This document shows, piece after piece, positions 1 through 6,317 of a stretch of 7,823 nucleotides of DNA (position 1 is the first letter of the stretch; every line of letters starts with the position of its first letter). The DNA is from Bacteroidaceae bacterium (GTDB lineage: Bacteria > Bacteroidota > Bacteroidia > Bacteroidales > Bacteroidaceae). The DNA is taken from positions 21,149 through 28,971 of the forward strand of contig JABUUA010000061.1 of assembly GCA_021443405.1 (NCBI GenBank). The letters are read 5' to 3'. The notes beneath the pieces are model-generated. The model ran no database searches, was not told the origin of the DNA, and saw only the letters and a program-made list of their open reading frames with translations. The position numbers and the translations under genes are program-made.

Positions 1-41
1 CGGCATATGTTGCCGTGGCAAACAAATAAGATTCGCTTCAT
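1..41 (-). CDS. Low-molecular-weight protein tyrosine phosphatase, N-terminal fragment (runs off the left edge)
   Basis: Seen: on the minus strand an ATG at 41-39 opens a frame reading MKRILFVCHGNIC, and the next partial codon begins CG, as an arginine would. This is the start of the LMW-PTP signature (V/L)CxGNxCRS, in which the Cys of the phosphate-binding loop is the nucleophile and the Arg holds the phosphate. Known: such enzymes are cytoplasmic, about 150 residues long, and dephosphorylate phosphotyrosine, often on proteins linked to polysaccharide export. The beta-strand before the loop (KRILFVC) sits at the very N-terminus as usual, which supports this start. Only 13 codons are visible, so the catalytic Asp near the C-terminus cannot be checked. 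It is transcribed away from the glycosidase operon and probably has no functional link to it. A related family with the same loop, arsenate reductase ArsC, is less likely given the GNIC wording. Confidence 0.8.
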   Translation of the reverse strand, partial: MKRILFVCHGNIC

Positions 42-49
42 AACAGTTG

Positions 50-84
50 CAAAAGTACGGAAATTATAGGAAATAAACGACAAA
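50..84 (-). promoter_or_regulatory. Putative Bacteroidetes promoter for the LMW-PTP gene
   Basis: On the minus strand TACTTTTG (57-50) matches the Bacteroidetes -7 consensus TAnnTTTG exactly. A TTTG at 84-81 could be the -33 element, but the 23-nt spacer is longer than the usual 19-21. Transcription would start within a few bases of the ATG at 41, so the leader would be very short or absent. The -7 match is clear and the -33 assignment is weak. Confidence 0.55.
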
Positions 85-108
85 CTATGAGAAAAAGACG
101 ATGTCCTG

Positions 109-139
109 TTGCTTATTGTTGGCCGAATTGTTATCTTTG
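109..139 (+). promoter_or_regulatory. Bacteroidetes promoter of the glycosidase operon (TTG-N20-TATCTTTG)
   Basis: TTG at 109-111, a 20-nt spacer and TATCTTTG at 132-139 match the Bacteroidetes primary sigma promoter (TTTG at -33, TAnnTTTG at -7) well. Transcription should begin around 144-147. This places the ATG at 101 upstream of the transcript and supports translation from 161 after a leader of about 15 nt. No comparable promoter was found between the later genes, so it may serve the whole unit. Confidence 0.75.
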
Positions 140-160
140 TACGTACAACGAATCGTAATT

Positions 161-1621
161 ATGAAATTGATACTTCTTCCGAAAACACGCCGCTCGATGT
201 GCATTCGTCGCGCCTTTGCTCTTTCGACGCTCTTGTGCGCGAGTCTCGTGGCACAGGCGCAGACGCCGTGGCAGCGCACCGACGACCTGCCCGCGAATCC
301 CTTCGGTCAGGCCCTTGTGCCCGATATGATTGCCGATGCGAGCATCCAACACGTCGATGGAACTTTCTATTGTTATGCCACCACGGATGGCTATGGCCGC
401 CATCTCGACACGTCGGGTCCGCCCGTGGTGTGGAAATCGAAAGACTTTGTCCATTGGTCGTTCGAAGGAACTTATTTCCCCTCCGCCGCCACACAGAAGT
501 ACTGGGCACCCAGCAAGGTGGTTCGGGAGAACGGAAAATACTACATCTATCCCACTATCAACGGCTTCATGTATGCCGCCGAGTCAGAGTCGATGGACGG
601 ACCTTTCCGCCTTTCCGTCGGCCCCGACCGCTTCAATCTTCCTTGGACGGCGGCCACGCTCATCCCCGAATGGCCAGGACACGAGCCGTGGGGCATCGAC
701 GCAGAACTGTTTCGCGACGACGACGGACAGTGGTATTGCTACTGGCAGCACCGCTCGGTGGCCAAGATGCTTCCCGACATGACGCACATCGACACCACGA
801 CCATCGACCACATCCGCACGCCGCAGACCCAGTATTCCGAGGGCCCCATCTTCTTCAAGCGCAAAGGAATCTATTATTACCTCTTTACCATCGGCGGCGA
901 TGAACGGTATGAATACGCCTATGTGATGAGTCGCGAGTCGCCCCTCGGCCCTTGGGCATGGCCCGAACATAACGTCATAACGACCACAGATTACGAGACG
1001 GGATGCTACGGCCCTGGACACGGCAGCGTGTTCAACGTGGAAGGCACCGACGATTGGTATATCGCCTACCTCGAGTTCGGCCGTCGAAGCACCAACCGCA
1101 TGACGTATGTGAGCAGGTTGGAGTTCAATGACGACGGCACCATCCGCCCCGTGAAATGTCATCTTAATGGCGTCGGGGCCCTCGGGAAGTCCGCGAAACT
1201 GCCCCCTTATCTCCGCCCGTCGTGCTGCCGAGCCTCCAGCGTTTGCGACGTCTTATACGTGAAACCCAATCAGGACCAGCGCCTGAATCGCTACGAACAT
1301 TTCGACGCCGCCTATGCCATCGACGGCTCGAACGGTTCGCGCTGGATGCCCGACCCCAAGGATTTGGCCTGTTGGATTGAGATGGACCTCGGCGAGGTGA
1401 AGGCGGTGAAAGGCAGCGAAATCTTCTTCGTCCGCCCAACGGCCGGTCATGCCTACCGCTTGGAGGCCTCGACCGACGGCGTTCATTGGAAGCCTTGCGG
1501 CGGACATCAGGACCTGCAGATGCGCTCGCCTCACTGCGACCGTGTGAAGACCAAGGCTCGCTATCTGCGCGTGACCATCACGGGAGGAGAGCCCGGCGTT
1601 TATGAATGGAATGTATGGTGA
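161..1621 (+). CDS. Exported glycoside hydrolase family 43 protein with C-terminal F5/8 type C (discoidin) domain
   Basis: This 486-residue protein probably removes arabinofuranosyl or xylosyl units from plant hemicellulose fragments in the periplasm. Seen: a type I signal peptide (about 1-33, ending LVAQA before QTPW, no lipobox), then a five-bladed GH43 propeller (about 45-330). The three GH43 acidic residues can be placed: base D59 in IADAS, pKa-modulating D180 in GIDAELF before DDDG, and general acid E227 in SEGPIFF. H287 lies in GPGHGSV. A galactose-binding-like domain (about 365-486) with the motifs WIEMDLGE and RYLRVTI is a likely carbohydrate-binding module. The linker before it holds three cysteines (355, 356, 362). 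Start: 161 is chosen because the promoter -7 box ends at 139, so an in-frame ATG at 101 cannot be transcribed from it; ATG 197 would also leave a complete signal peptide. It is the first gene of the operon, 31 nt before the next GH43. The GH43 subfamily and exact substrate were not recognised. Confidence 0.88.
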   Translation: MKLILLPKTRRSMCIRRAFALSTLLCASLVAQAQTPWQRTDDLPANPFGQALVPDMIADASIQHVDGTFYCYATTDGYGRHLDTSGPPVVWKSKDFVHWSFEGTYFPSAATQKYWAPSKVVRENGKYYIYPTINGFMYAAESESMDGPFRLSVGPDRFNLPWTAATLIPEWPGHEPWGIDAELFRDDDGQWYCYWQHRSVAKMLPDMTHIDTTTIDHIRTPQTQYSEGPIFFKRKGIYYYLFTIGGDERYEYAYVMSRESPLGPWAWPEHNVITTTDYETGCYGPGHGSVFNVEGTDDWYIAYLEFGRRSTNRMTYVSRLEFNDDGTIRPVKCHLNGVGALGKSAKLPPYLRPSCCRASSVCDVLYVKPNQDQRLNRYEHFDAAYAIDGSNGSRWMPDPKDLACWIEMDLGEVKAVKGSEIFFVRPTAGHAYRLEASTDGVHWKPCGGHQDLQMRSPHCDRVKTKARYLRVTITGGEPGVYEWNVW

Positions 1622-1652
1622 ACGAAATATGATGGGACAAACGACTGACTTT

Positions 1653-3251
1653 ATGGTGAAACGACTGATGATTCTATGCGTCGCGGCGCTCTCGATGACC
1701 TATTCCGCCTCGGCACAAGTGCGGTGGGGCGAGTGGACGACGTGGGGCGACCAGCACGACGGAACGTACCGCAACCCCGTGGTGCCCGCCGATTTCTCCG
1801 ACCTCGACTGCATCCGGGTGGGGAAAGATTACTACGCCATCACCTCCACGTTCCAATATTCCCCCGGCGTGACGATTATTCATTCGCGCGACTTGGTGAA
1901 TTGGGAGTATGTGACCAACGCCGTGACCGACCTCACACAAATAGGCCCCGAACTCTCGTGGAAACGAATGAACCGCTACAACACAGGCATTTGGGCGGGA
2001 ACGATTCGGCATCACAACGGTCGTTTCTACCTATTTTTCGGTTGTCCCGACGAGGGATTCTTCATGACTTCCGCCCCCAAGGCCGAAGGACCGTGGGCAC
2101 CTCTCACCGCCTTGCTGCCTGAGCGGGGCTGGGACGATTGTTCCGCCTATTGGGACACGGACGGAAAAGCCTATTTCATCGGCACGCATTTCGCCGACAA
2201 TTATAAGAGTTACCTCTTCCCCATGACGGCGGACGGAACGTCCATCGACCGCACGAAGGCGCAGCTTGTCAACGAAGGCAGCGGTCGCGAGGCGAGTAAA
2301 ATCATCCATCACGACGGCTATTACTACATCATCTTCAGCGAACATCGGGGCGGCGTCGGCCGCTATGTGCTGGCCAAACGTAGTCGGTCGATGCAAGGTC
2401 CGTGGGAAGAACGCCAGCTGGCTTATGCTTCCGTCGAGGCGAACGAGCCCAATCAAGGAGGCATCGTTCAAGGGCCGAACGGTCGCTGGTATTTCCTCAC
2501 CCACCACGGAAGCGGCGATTGGAGCGGCCGCATCATGAGCTTGTTACCCGTCACGTGGAGCGATGGCTGGCCCATCATCGGGTGTATCTGTGAGGGGGAG
2601 ACGATGGGACGAATGCAGTGGACCGACGCGCTGCCGGCCCGGAAATCGGCAAAGGTCTCGCTGGCCACGAGCGATGAATTCAAGGCAAAGAAACTATCGC
2701 CCCAGTGGCAGTGGAACTATCAACCGCGCGAGGAGTTCTATTCGTTGACCGAGCGAAAAGGGTATATGCGCCTGCGGGCCTTCCGTCCGTTAGAACCGAA
2801 CCGTATGCTGAAGGCCGGCAACACCTTCTCGCAGCGCGTGTTCCGAACTCCCAGTCGGGTTACGGCCTGCATCGACCTCCGTGGCACGGCGAAGGGACTT
2901 CACGGCGGACTTATCCATTTCTCGGAGCATTACACCTCGCTCGGCATCTTCGACGCGGGCAATGACGAGGCGGGCCGCGTGCGTTCGTTGGAACTCCGCC
3001 ATGCCGACCGCGTGCTGGAGTCGATTCCGCTCCCCGCCGGTCAGCAGCGCCTCTGGCTACGCTCGGAATGGGGCGTGGAGGGCCAGGCGCAATTCTCCTT
3101 CAGCCTCGACGGCTGGTCGTTCGTGCCCGTGGGCAAGCCGCACTGGCTCGAATGGAGCTTTTATCGCGGCGACCGCATCGGATTCTATTGCTACAACGAT
3201 GAGGACGAGCAAGGCTACATAGACATAGATTTCTTCCATTACGACAAATAA
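1653..3251 (+). CDS. Exported GH43 beta-xylosidase / alpha-L-arabinofuranosidase-type enzyme with concanavalin-like C-terminal domain
   Basis: This 532-residue exo-acting hydrolase probably cleaves terminal xylose or arabinofuranose from oligosaccharides. Seen: signal peptide 1-22 (MVKRLMILCVAALSMTYSAS then AQ), then a propeller opening with NPVVPADFSDLD, the typical start of GH43 exo-enzymes. By spacing from the conserved glycines the catalytic residues are base D50, pKa modulator D162 (DDCSAYWDTDG) and general acid E213 (GREASKI, replacing the common EGPHLYK). The propeller ends near 310 (WSDGWPIIG). Residues about 335-532 form a beta-sandwich of the GH43_C2 type (DEF at 341, QWQWN at 351, a final GYIDIDFFHY), which in related enzymes closes over the active site. 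Start: ATGs at 1602, 1611, 1629 and 1632 are in frame, but only 1653 begins directly with the signal peptide and avoids overlap with the upstream gene. It is 11 nt from the GH31 gene. The architecture resembles GH43_12-like arabinofuranosidases, but xylosidase activity is equally possible. Confidence 0.9.
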   Translation: MVKRLMILCVAALSMTYSASAQVRWGEWTTWGDQHDGTYRNPVVPADFSDLDCIRVGKDYYAITSTFQYSPGVTIIHSRDLVNWEYVTNAVTDLTQIGPELSWKRMNRYNTGIWAGTIRHHNGRFYLFFGCPDEGFFMTSAPKAEGPWAPLTALLPERGWDDCSAYWDTDGKAYFIGTHFADNYKSYLFPMTADGTSIDRTKAQLVNEGSGREASKIIHHDGYYYIIFSEHRGGVGRYVLAKRSRSMQGPWEERQLAYASVEANEPNQGGIVQGPNGRWYFLTHHGSGDWSGRIMSLLPVTWSDGWPIIGCICEGETMGRMQWTDALPARKSAKVSLATSDEFKAKKLSPQWQWNYQPREEFYSLTERKGYMRLRAFRPLEPNRMLKAGNTFSQRVFRTPSRVTACIDLRGTAKGLHGGLIHFSEHYTSLGIFDAGNDEAGRVRSLELRHADRVLESIPLPAGQQRLWLRSEWGVEGQAQFSFSLDGWSFVPVGKPHWLEWSFYRGDRIGFYCYNDEDEQGYIDIDFFHYDK

Positions 3252-3262
3252 CCTACACAGAT

Positions 3263-5533
3263 ATGAAAAAAGAAACACTGCGCCTTTTGCGCCGCCTTTG
3301 TCTGGCGAGTGCGGGCTTGATGCTGGCGATGAACGCTCGTGCCGACGAGGCTTTCCACGTGTTCACGCATCAGGGACAACTTTCCGTCGAACCCATGAAC
3401 GACCGTGCGGTGCGAGTCCGCTGCGTGCAGCCCGGCACACAATCGCTCGACGAGTTCATCTACACCGCAACTCCCAAGACTCCTAAATACACCATCAAGG
3501 AGGACGGACAGCAGATAACGCTGACCTTGCGCGAAATGTCGGTGGTCTATGACAAGGCGACCGCCTCGCTGCGTTACTTGGACCGCGAGGGAAGGGTAGT
3601 GCTGCAGGAGCAGGCAGGATCGCGCAAGGTAGTGAAGACGTCGGTACAAGGCGTGCCCATGGTCGATGTGGCGCAGACGTTCGTGTCGCCCGACGACGAG
3701 TTCCTCTACGGCACGGGCCAGTTCCAGGATGGTTATCTCAACGTTCGGGGCTTGACGCGCCGCCTCACGCAGGTCAATACGCAAATCAGCATTCCTTTCG
3801 TCCTCTCTAACAAAGGCTACGGACTTCTGTGGAACAACTACGGCCTGACGGACTTCAATCCTTCGTCTCACAGCGTAGAGCCGCAAGGAACCGACGAGCA
3901 AGGCGACGTGACGGAGGTGGACGCTACGGGCACAAGCGGCAACCGCCGCGAGCGCCGCGTGAGCGACACGTTCCGCAGCGACATCACCATCGACCAAGCG
4001 GGCGACTACGCTTTCCTGCTCGACGTTGGGCAGACGATGGCGCGCAAACTCTATCTCGCGATTGATGGACGGCCTGTCATCGACCTTAACAATCTCTGGC
4101 TTCCTCCCACGGGCTCGGTGCGATTGCCCTTGGAGGCGGGCCGACACAGCGTGGAGGTGAAGGGCGTTCGTGGCGACCGTCCCACGGTTTCGTGGCGACG
4201 TGTCGATAACACGACCACGTTGCATTCGCCCGTAGCACAGGCTCTTGACTACACCGTGATGGTGGGAACGGCCGACCAAGTCGTGGGCGCGTATCGCCAA
4301 CTTACGGGCGAGGCGCCCCTCATGCCCGATTATATGTTGGGCTATGTGCATTGCCGCGAGCGGTACAATACGCAGGAGGAAATCATCGCCGACGTAGATG
4401 AGTTCCAGCGCCGCCAGATTCCTCTCGACGTTATCGTGCAGGACTGGCAGTGGTGGGGCAAACATGGATGGAACGCCATGCGCTTCGACGAGGACCGTTA
4501 TCCCGACCCGAAGCAGTTGACCGACGAACTTCACGCGAAGGGCGTGCGGTTGATGCTGTCGGTTTGGTCGAAGATTGAAGTCAACTCGGAAGTAGGAAAG
4601 CAGTTTGCCGCGCGCGACTATTACATCCCCGGCACCGATTGGGTGGACTTCTTCAATCCCAAGGCCGCCGACTTTTATTGGCAGAACTTCCGCGACCGCC
4701 TTGTTCGTCCCTACGGCATCGACGTGTGGTGGCTCGACGCTACTGAGCCGGAGAATGACGACTTGCACAATCGTTTCATCGCGGGTCGGCAGTGGCCCGG
4801 CGACCTGTATCGCAACGCCTATCCTTTGCGCGTGGTAAATACGGTGTTCCGCGGCCTGAAGGAGGAGCGCCCGGGCGAGGTGCCTGTGATACTGACGCGC
4901 AGTTCCTTCCCCGGCATGCAGCGCTACAATGCCGTGGTGTGGAGTGGCGATGTGGGCAACGACATGGATTGTCTGCGCCGTCAGATTTCGGGCGGTCTCA
5001 GTTATTCTGCCTGCGGTCTGCCTTGGTGGACCTATGATGCCGGCGGTTTCTTCCGTCCAGGAAATCAGTACAATGACGACGCCTACAAGCAGAGAATGCT
5101 ACGTTGGATTCAGACCAGCGTATTCCTGCCCATCATGCGCGTCCACGGCTATATGAGTCAGACCGAACCTTGGCGCTACGACGCCGCGACGGAGCAGATT
5201 TTCACCGAGTGCATCCGGGAGCGACAAGCCCTGAAGCGCTACTTGCAGCAGTGTGCCCGCCGCGTGGCCGACGAGGGCTATACGCTGATGCGTCCGCTCG
5301 TCTTCGACTTCTCCACCGATGAGGAGGCGCTGCGCCAAAGCACGGAATACATGTTCGGACCCAAGTATCTGGTCTGCCCCATCACAGAAGAGAACGTGAA
5401 GGACTGGAAGGTCTATCTCCCTCGTAATAAGAAGGGGTGGACCGACCACTATACGGGACAGCGCTACGACGGCGGCCAATACGTCACGGTGACCGTATCT
5501 GAGCGGCACATCCCCGTGTTCGAACGGAATTGA
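3263..5533 (+). CDS. Exported GH31 alpha-xylosidase-like enzyme with PA14-type insert, lacking a distal C-terminal domain
   Basis: This 756-residue retaining alpha-glycosidase most likely removes alpha-xylosyl units from the non-reducing end of xyloglucan-type oligosaccharides in the periplasm. Seen: signal peptide 1-27 (ending NARA before DEAF); N-terminal GH31 beta-sandwich (about 30-200 and 325-350); a compact PA14-like insert (about 230-315: GDYAFLLDVG, LYLAIDGRPVID, LEAGRHSVEVKG); a (beta/alpha)8 barrel from about 355 (YVHCRERYNTQEE, VIVQDWQWWGK); and a proximal C-terminal sandwich (about 675-756). The nucleophile is D492 in WWLDATEPE, the acid/base D563 in WSGDV, and the conserved His is H628 in RVHGY. 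Known: PA14-bearing GH31 alpha-xylosidases occur in xyloglucan loci of Bacteroides and Cellvibrio. Odd: the chain stops at IPVFERN, where relatives continue into a distal domain. The start is clear because the signal peptide begins 11 nt after the previous stop. Alpha-glucosidase activity cannot be excluded from sequence alone. Confidence 0.92.
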   Translation: MKKETLRLLRRLCLASAGLMLAMNARADEAFHVFTHQGQLSVEPMNDRAVRVRCVQPGTQSLDEFIYTATPKTPKYTIKEDGQQITLTLREMSVVYDKATASLRYLDREGRVVLQEQAGSRKVVKTSVQGVPMVDVAQTFVSPDDEFLYGTGQFQDGYLNVRGLTRRLTQVNTQISIPFVLSNKGYGLLWNNYGLTDFNPSSHSVEPQGTDEQGDVTEVDATGTSGNRRERRVSDTFRSDITIDQAGDYAFLLDVGQTMARKLYLAIDGRPVIDLNNLWLPPTGSVRLPLEAGRHSVEVKGVRGDRPTVSWRRVDNTTTLHSPVAQALDYTVMVGTADQVVGAYRQLTGEAPLMPDYMLGYVHCRERYNTQEEIIADVDEFQRRQIPLDVIVQDWQWWGKHGWNAMRFDEDRYPDPKQLTDELHAKGVRLMLSVWSKIEVNSEVGKQFAARDYYIPGTDWVDFFNPKAADFYWQNFRDRLVRPYGIDVWWLDATEPENDDLHNRFIAGRQWPGDLYRNAYPLRVVNTVFRGLKEERPGEVPVILTRSSFPGMQRYNAVVWSGDVGNDMDCLRRQISGGLSYSACGLPWWTYDAGGFFRPGNQYNDDAYKQRMLRWIQTSVFLPIMRVHGYMSQTEPWRYDAATEQIFTECIRERQALKRYLQQCARRVADEGYTLMRPLVFDFSTDEEALRQSTEYMFGPKYLVCPITEENVKDWKVYLPRNKKGWTDHYTGQRYDGGQYVTVTVSERHIPVFERN

Positions 5534-5581
5534 ACTGCTGATTTCACGATTGAATCTTACTAACTTCAAAACCAAAATACT

Positions 5582-5713
5582 ATGGCACAGTATTGGGTAC
5601 GTAAGGACGAGCAGGAAGAAGAACTGCTTACCATCAAGCCATGGGAAGAGCAGATTGCGAACGGACATATAGAGTTCCCCGAACCGAAGAACGAACAAAA
5701 AGACAAAGGATAA
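5582..5713 (+). CDS. Small acidic protein of unknown function, coupled to the Dabb gene
   Basis: This 43-residue ORF is not recognised as any family. Seen: it opens at ATG 5582 after an A-rich stretch (accaaaatact) typical of Bacteroidetes initiation regions, 48 nt after the GH31 stop. It ends with TAA at 5711-5713, whose last base is the first base of the next start codon (TAATG). That arrangement suggests translational coupling and supports real translation. The product is hydrophilic, starts MAQYWVRKDEQEEELL and carries 11 acidic against 6 Lys/Arg residues. It has no signal peptide or membrane segment, so it would stay in the cytoplasm. A central KPWEEQI and a FPEPKNE tail are its most distinctive parts. 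It could be a partner of the Dabb protein or a leader peptide that tunes its translation; both are guesses. No TAnnTTTG element lies in the 48-nt gap, so it probably belongs to the glycosidase transcript. Confidence 0.65.
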   Translation: MAQYWVRKDEQEEELLTIKPWEEQIANGHIEFPEPKNEQKDKG

Positions 5714-6018
5714 TGGTCAAGCACATCATTTTGTGGAAACTCAAGGACGAGCTTTCCGAGACAGAGAAAGAGAAAGCGAAGCAGGGCATCAAGGAAGGAT
5801 TGGAAGGTCTGCTGGGCCAAGTGCCCGGGCTGGTGGACATACATGTGAACATCCACGGCCGACTGGCCTCGAGCAACGCCGACGTGATGCTCGACAGCAC
5901 GCTCGAAAGTCCCGAGGCCCTTCGCGCCTACGCTTCACATCCCGCTCACGTGGCGGTGGCGGACAGCAAAGTGCGGCCGTACACCAGCGTGCGCACATGC
6001 CTTGATTACGAGGAATAA
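5713..6018 (+). CDS. Dabb family protein (stress-responsive alpha/beta-barrel domain)
   Basis: This 101-residue cytoplasmic protein is a single ferredoxin-like A/B barrel domain. Seen: strand 1 MVKHIILWKLK (H4 is the family's common His), a charged helix (about 12-35, SETEKEKAKQGIKEGL), a PGLVDIHVNIH strand (about 38-48), a MLDSTLESPEALRAYASHPAHVAVA segment containing the family's HPxH motif (H76, H79), and a C-terminal strand ending CLDYEE. Known: Dabb domains dimerise into barrels. Members include plant stress proteins, olivetolic acid cyclase and many bacterial proteins without a known role; no specific activity can be assigned here. Start: the frame is open upstream to an ATG at 5641, but 5713 begins exactly at the conserved first strand and overlaps the previous stop. 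It is the last gene of the plus-strand unit and is followed by a probable terminator. Confidence 0.88.
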   Translation: MVKHIILWKLKDELSETEKEKAKQGIKEGLEGLLGQVPGLVDIHVNIHGRLASSNADVMLDSTLESPEALRAYASHPAHVAVADSKVRPYTSVRTCLDYEE

Positions 6019-6045
6019 GCGCGGTGGTTTCATTGCGTAGAACAG

Positions 6046-6083
6046 GGTCGTGCAACTCATTCCGTGGGTTGCACGCTTTGTTT
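6046..6083 (+). terminator. Probable rho-independent terminator after the Dabb gene
   Basis: CGTGCAAC (6049-6056) pairs with GTTGCACG (6068-6075). The stem extends inward by a T-G wobble and a C-G pair, leaving a 7-nt loop. It is followed by ctttgttttc, a broken T tract. It lies 30 nt after the Dabb stop, the expected place for the end of the plus-strand operon. Confidence 0.65.
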
Positions 6084-6145
6084 TCTGCCGAGTCGTTGGG
6101 CAGTAAGTCGGGAGGCGGTGGGAAGGTCGATAGGAGGACCGAAAA

Positions 6146-6255
6146 AAGACGTCCTATTGTCTGGGCTCAAACATACGGACGTGTGAGCCCAAACGTCCTT
6201 ATGTCTGAGGCAACATATAAGGACGTCTGAGGCCAAACATAAGGATGTCTGAAAC
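6146..6255. repeat. Five contiguous 22-nt tandem repeats with cores in alternating orientation
   Basis: Units at 6146-6167, 6168-6189, 6190-6211, 6212-6233 and 6234-6255 align without gaps. Most units have CAAAC near the left end and GTCTGAGGC (or a close variant) at the right end; A at columns 2 and 4, T at 7, GT at 14-15 and TG at 17-18 are invariant. Columns 4-15 form a core of two types. Units 1 and 3 have acgtcctattgt and acgtccttatgt. Units 2, 4 and 5 have acatacggacgt, atataaggacgt and acataaggatgt, which are near reverse complements of the first type. Neighbouring cores can therefore form hairpins. There are no spacers, no start codon with a plausible reading frame across the array, and no nearby cas gene. 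A degenerate sixth unit may follow at 6256-6277. Confidence 0.8.
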
Positions 6256-6281
6256 CACTCGTGCCGACGCGTCAGTAAGAA

Positions 6282-6317
6282 GCATCCCCCGTACACCTTG
6301 CGATGTGCGGGGGACGC
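6282..6317. terminator. Strong GC hairpin between convergent genes, likely terminator of the TPR gene
   Basis: CCCCCGTACA (6286-6295) faces TGTGCGGGGG (6304-6313) around the 8-nt loop ccttgcga; a flanking T-A pair and an outer GC/GC extend it. The stem is fully paired on the plus strand with one G-U; on the minus strand the same position is a C-A mismatch. The minus-strand sequence after the stem (atgcttctt) has only a weak T run. The position, 25 nt past the TPR stop, suits a terminator for that gene. Confidence 0.55.

Noticed and set aside
584..1162. A 192-codon minus-strand frame opposite the first GH43
   Set aside because: It has no recognisable motif and is antisense to the catalytic core of a well-supported gene.
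1602..1652. Earlier in-frame starts for the second GH43, overlapping the first GH43
   Set aside because: They would place an unrelated hydrophilic stretch before a complete signal peptide that begins at 1653.
161..3360. Lipoprotein signals on the three glycosidases
   Set aside because: Cysteines occur in the hydrophobic segments (TLLC, MILC, RRLC), but the preceding residues do not fit a lipobox and a normal AxA-type cleavage site follows in each case.
3239..4768. A 509-codon open frame on the minus strand opposite the GH31 gene
   Set aside because: It is His/Arg/Val-rich, has no recognisable domain or signal peptide, and lies wholly against the strongly supported GH31 frame. It is the usual shadow of a GC-biased coding sequence.
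5534..5581. Internal promoter before the small ORF
   Set aside because: The nearest -7-like string (taacttca, 5561-5568) misses the conserved TTTG, and the only upstream TTG motifs are badly spaced.
5641..5712. N-terminal extension of the Dabb protein from ATG 5641
   Set aside because: The added residues are Arg-rich and unlike the family, and the region is the coding sequence of the small ORF in another frame.
6146..6255. CRISPR array
   Set aside because: The 22-nt units abut each other with no spacers, and no cas gene is visible.
6024..6296. Small genes in the convergent intergenic region (68 codons plus, 79 codons minus)
   Set aside because: Both frames run through the terminator-like hairpin and the repeat array, and the translations look like no known protein. 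A 22-nt period also shifts frame at every unit.
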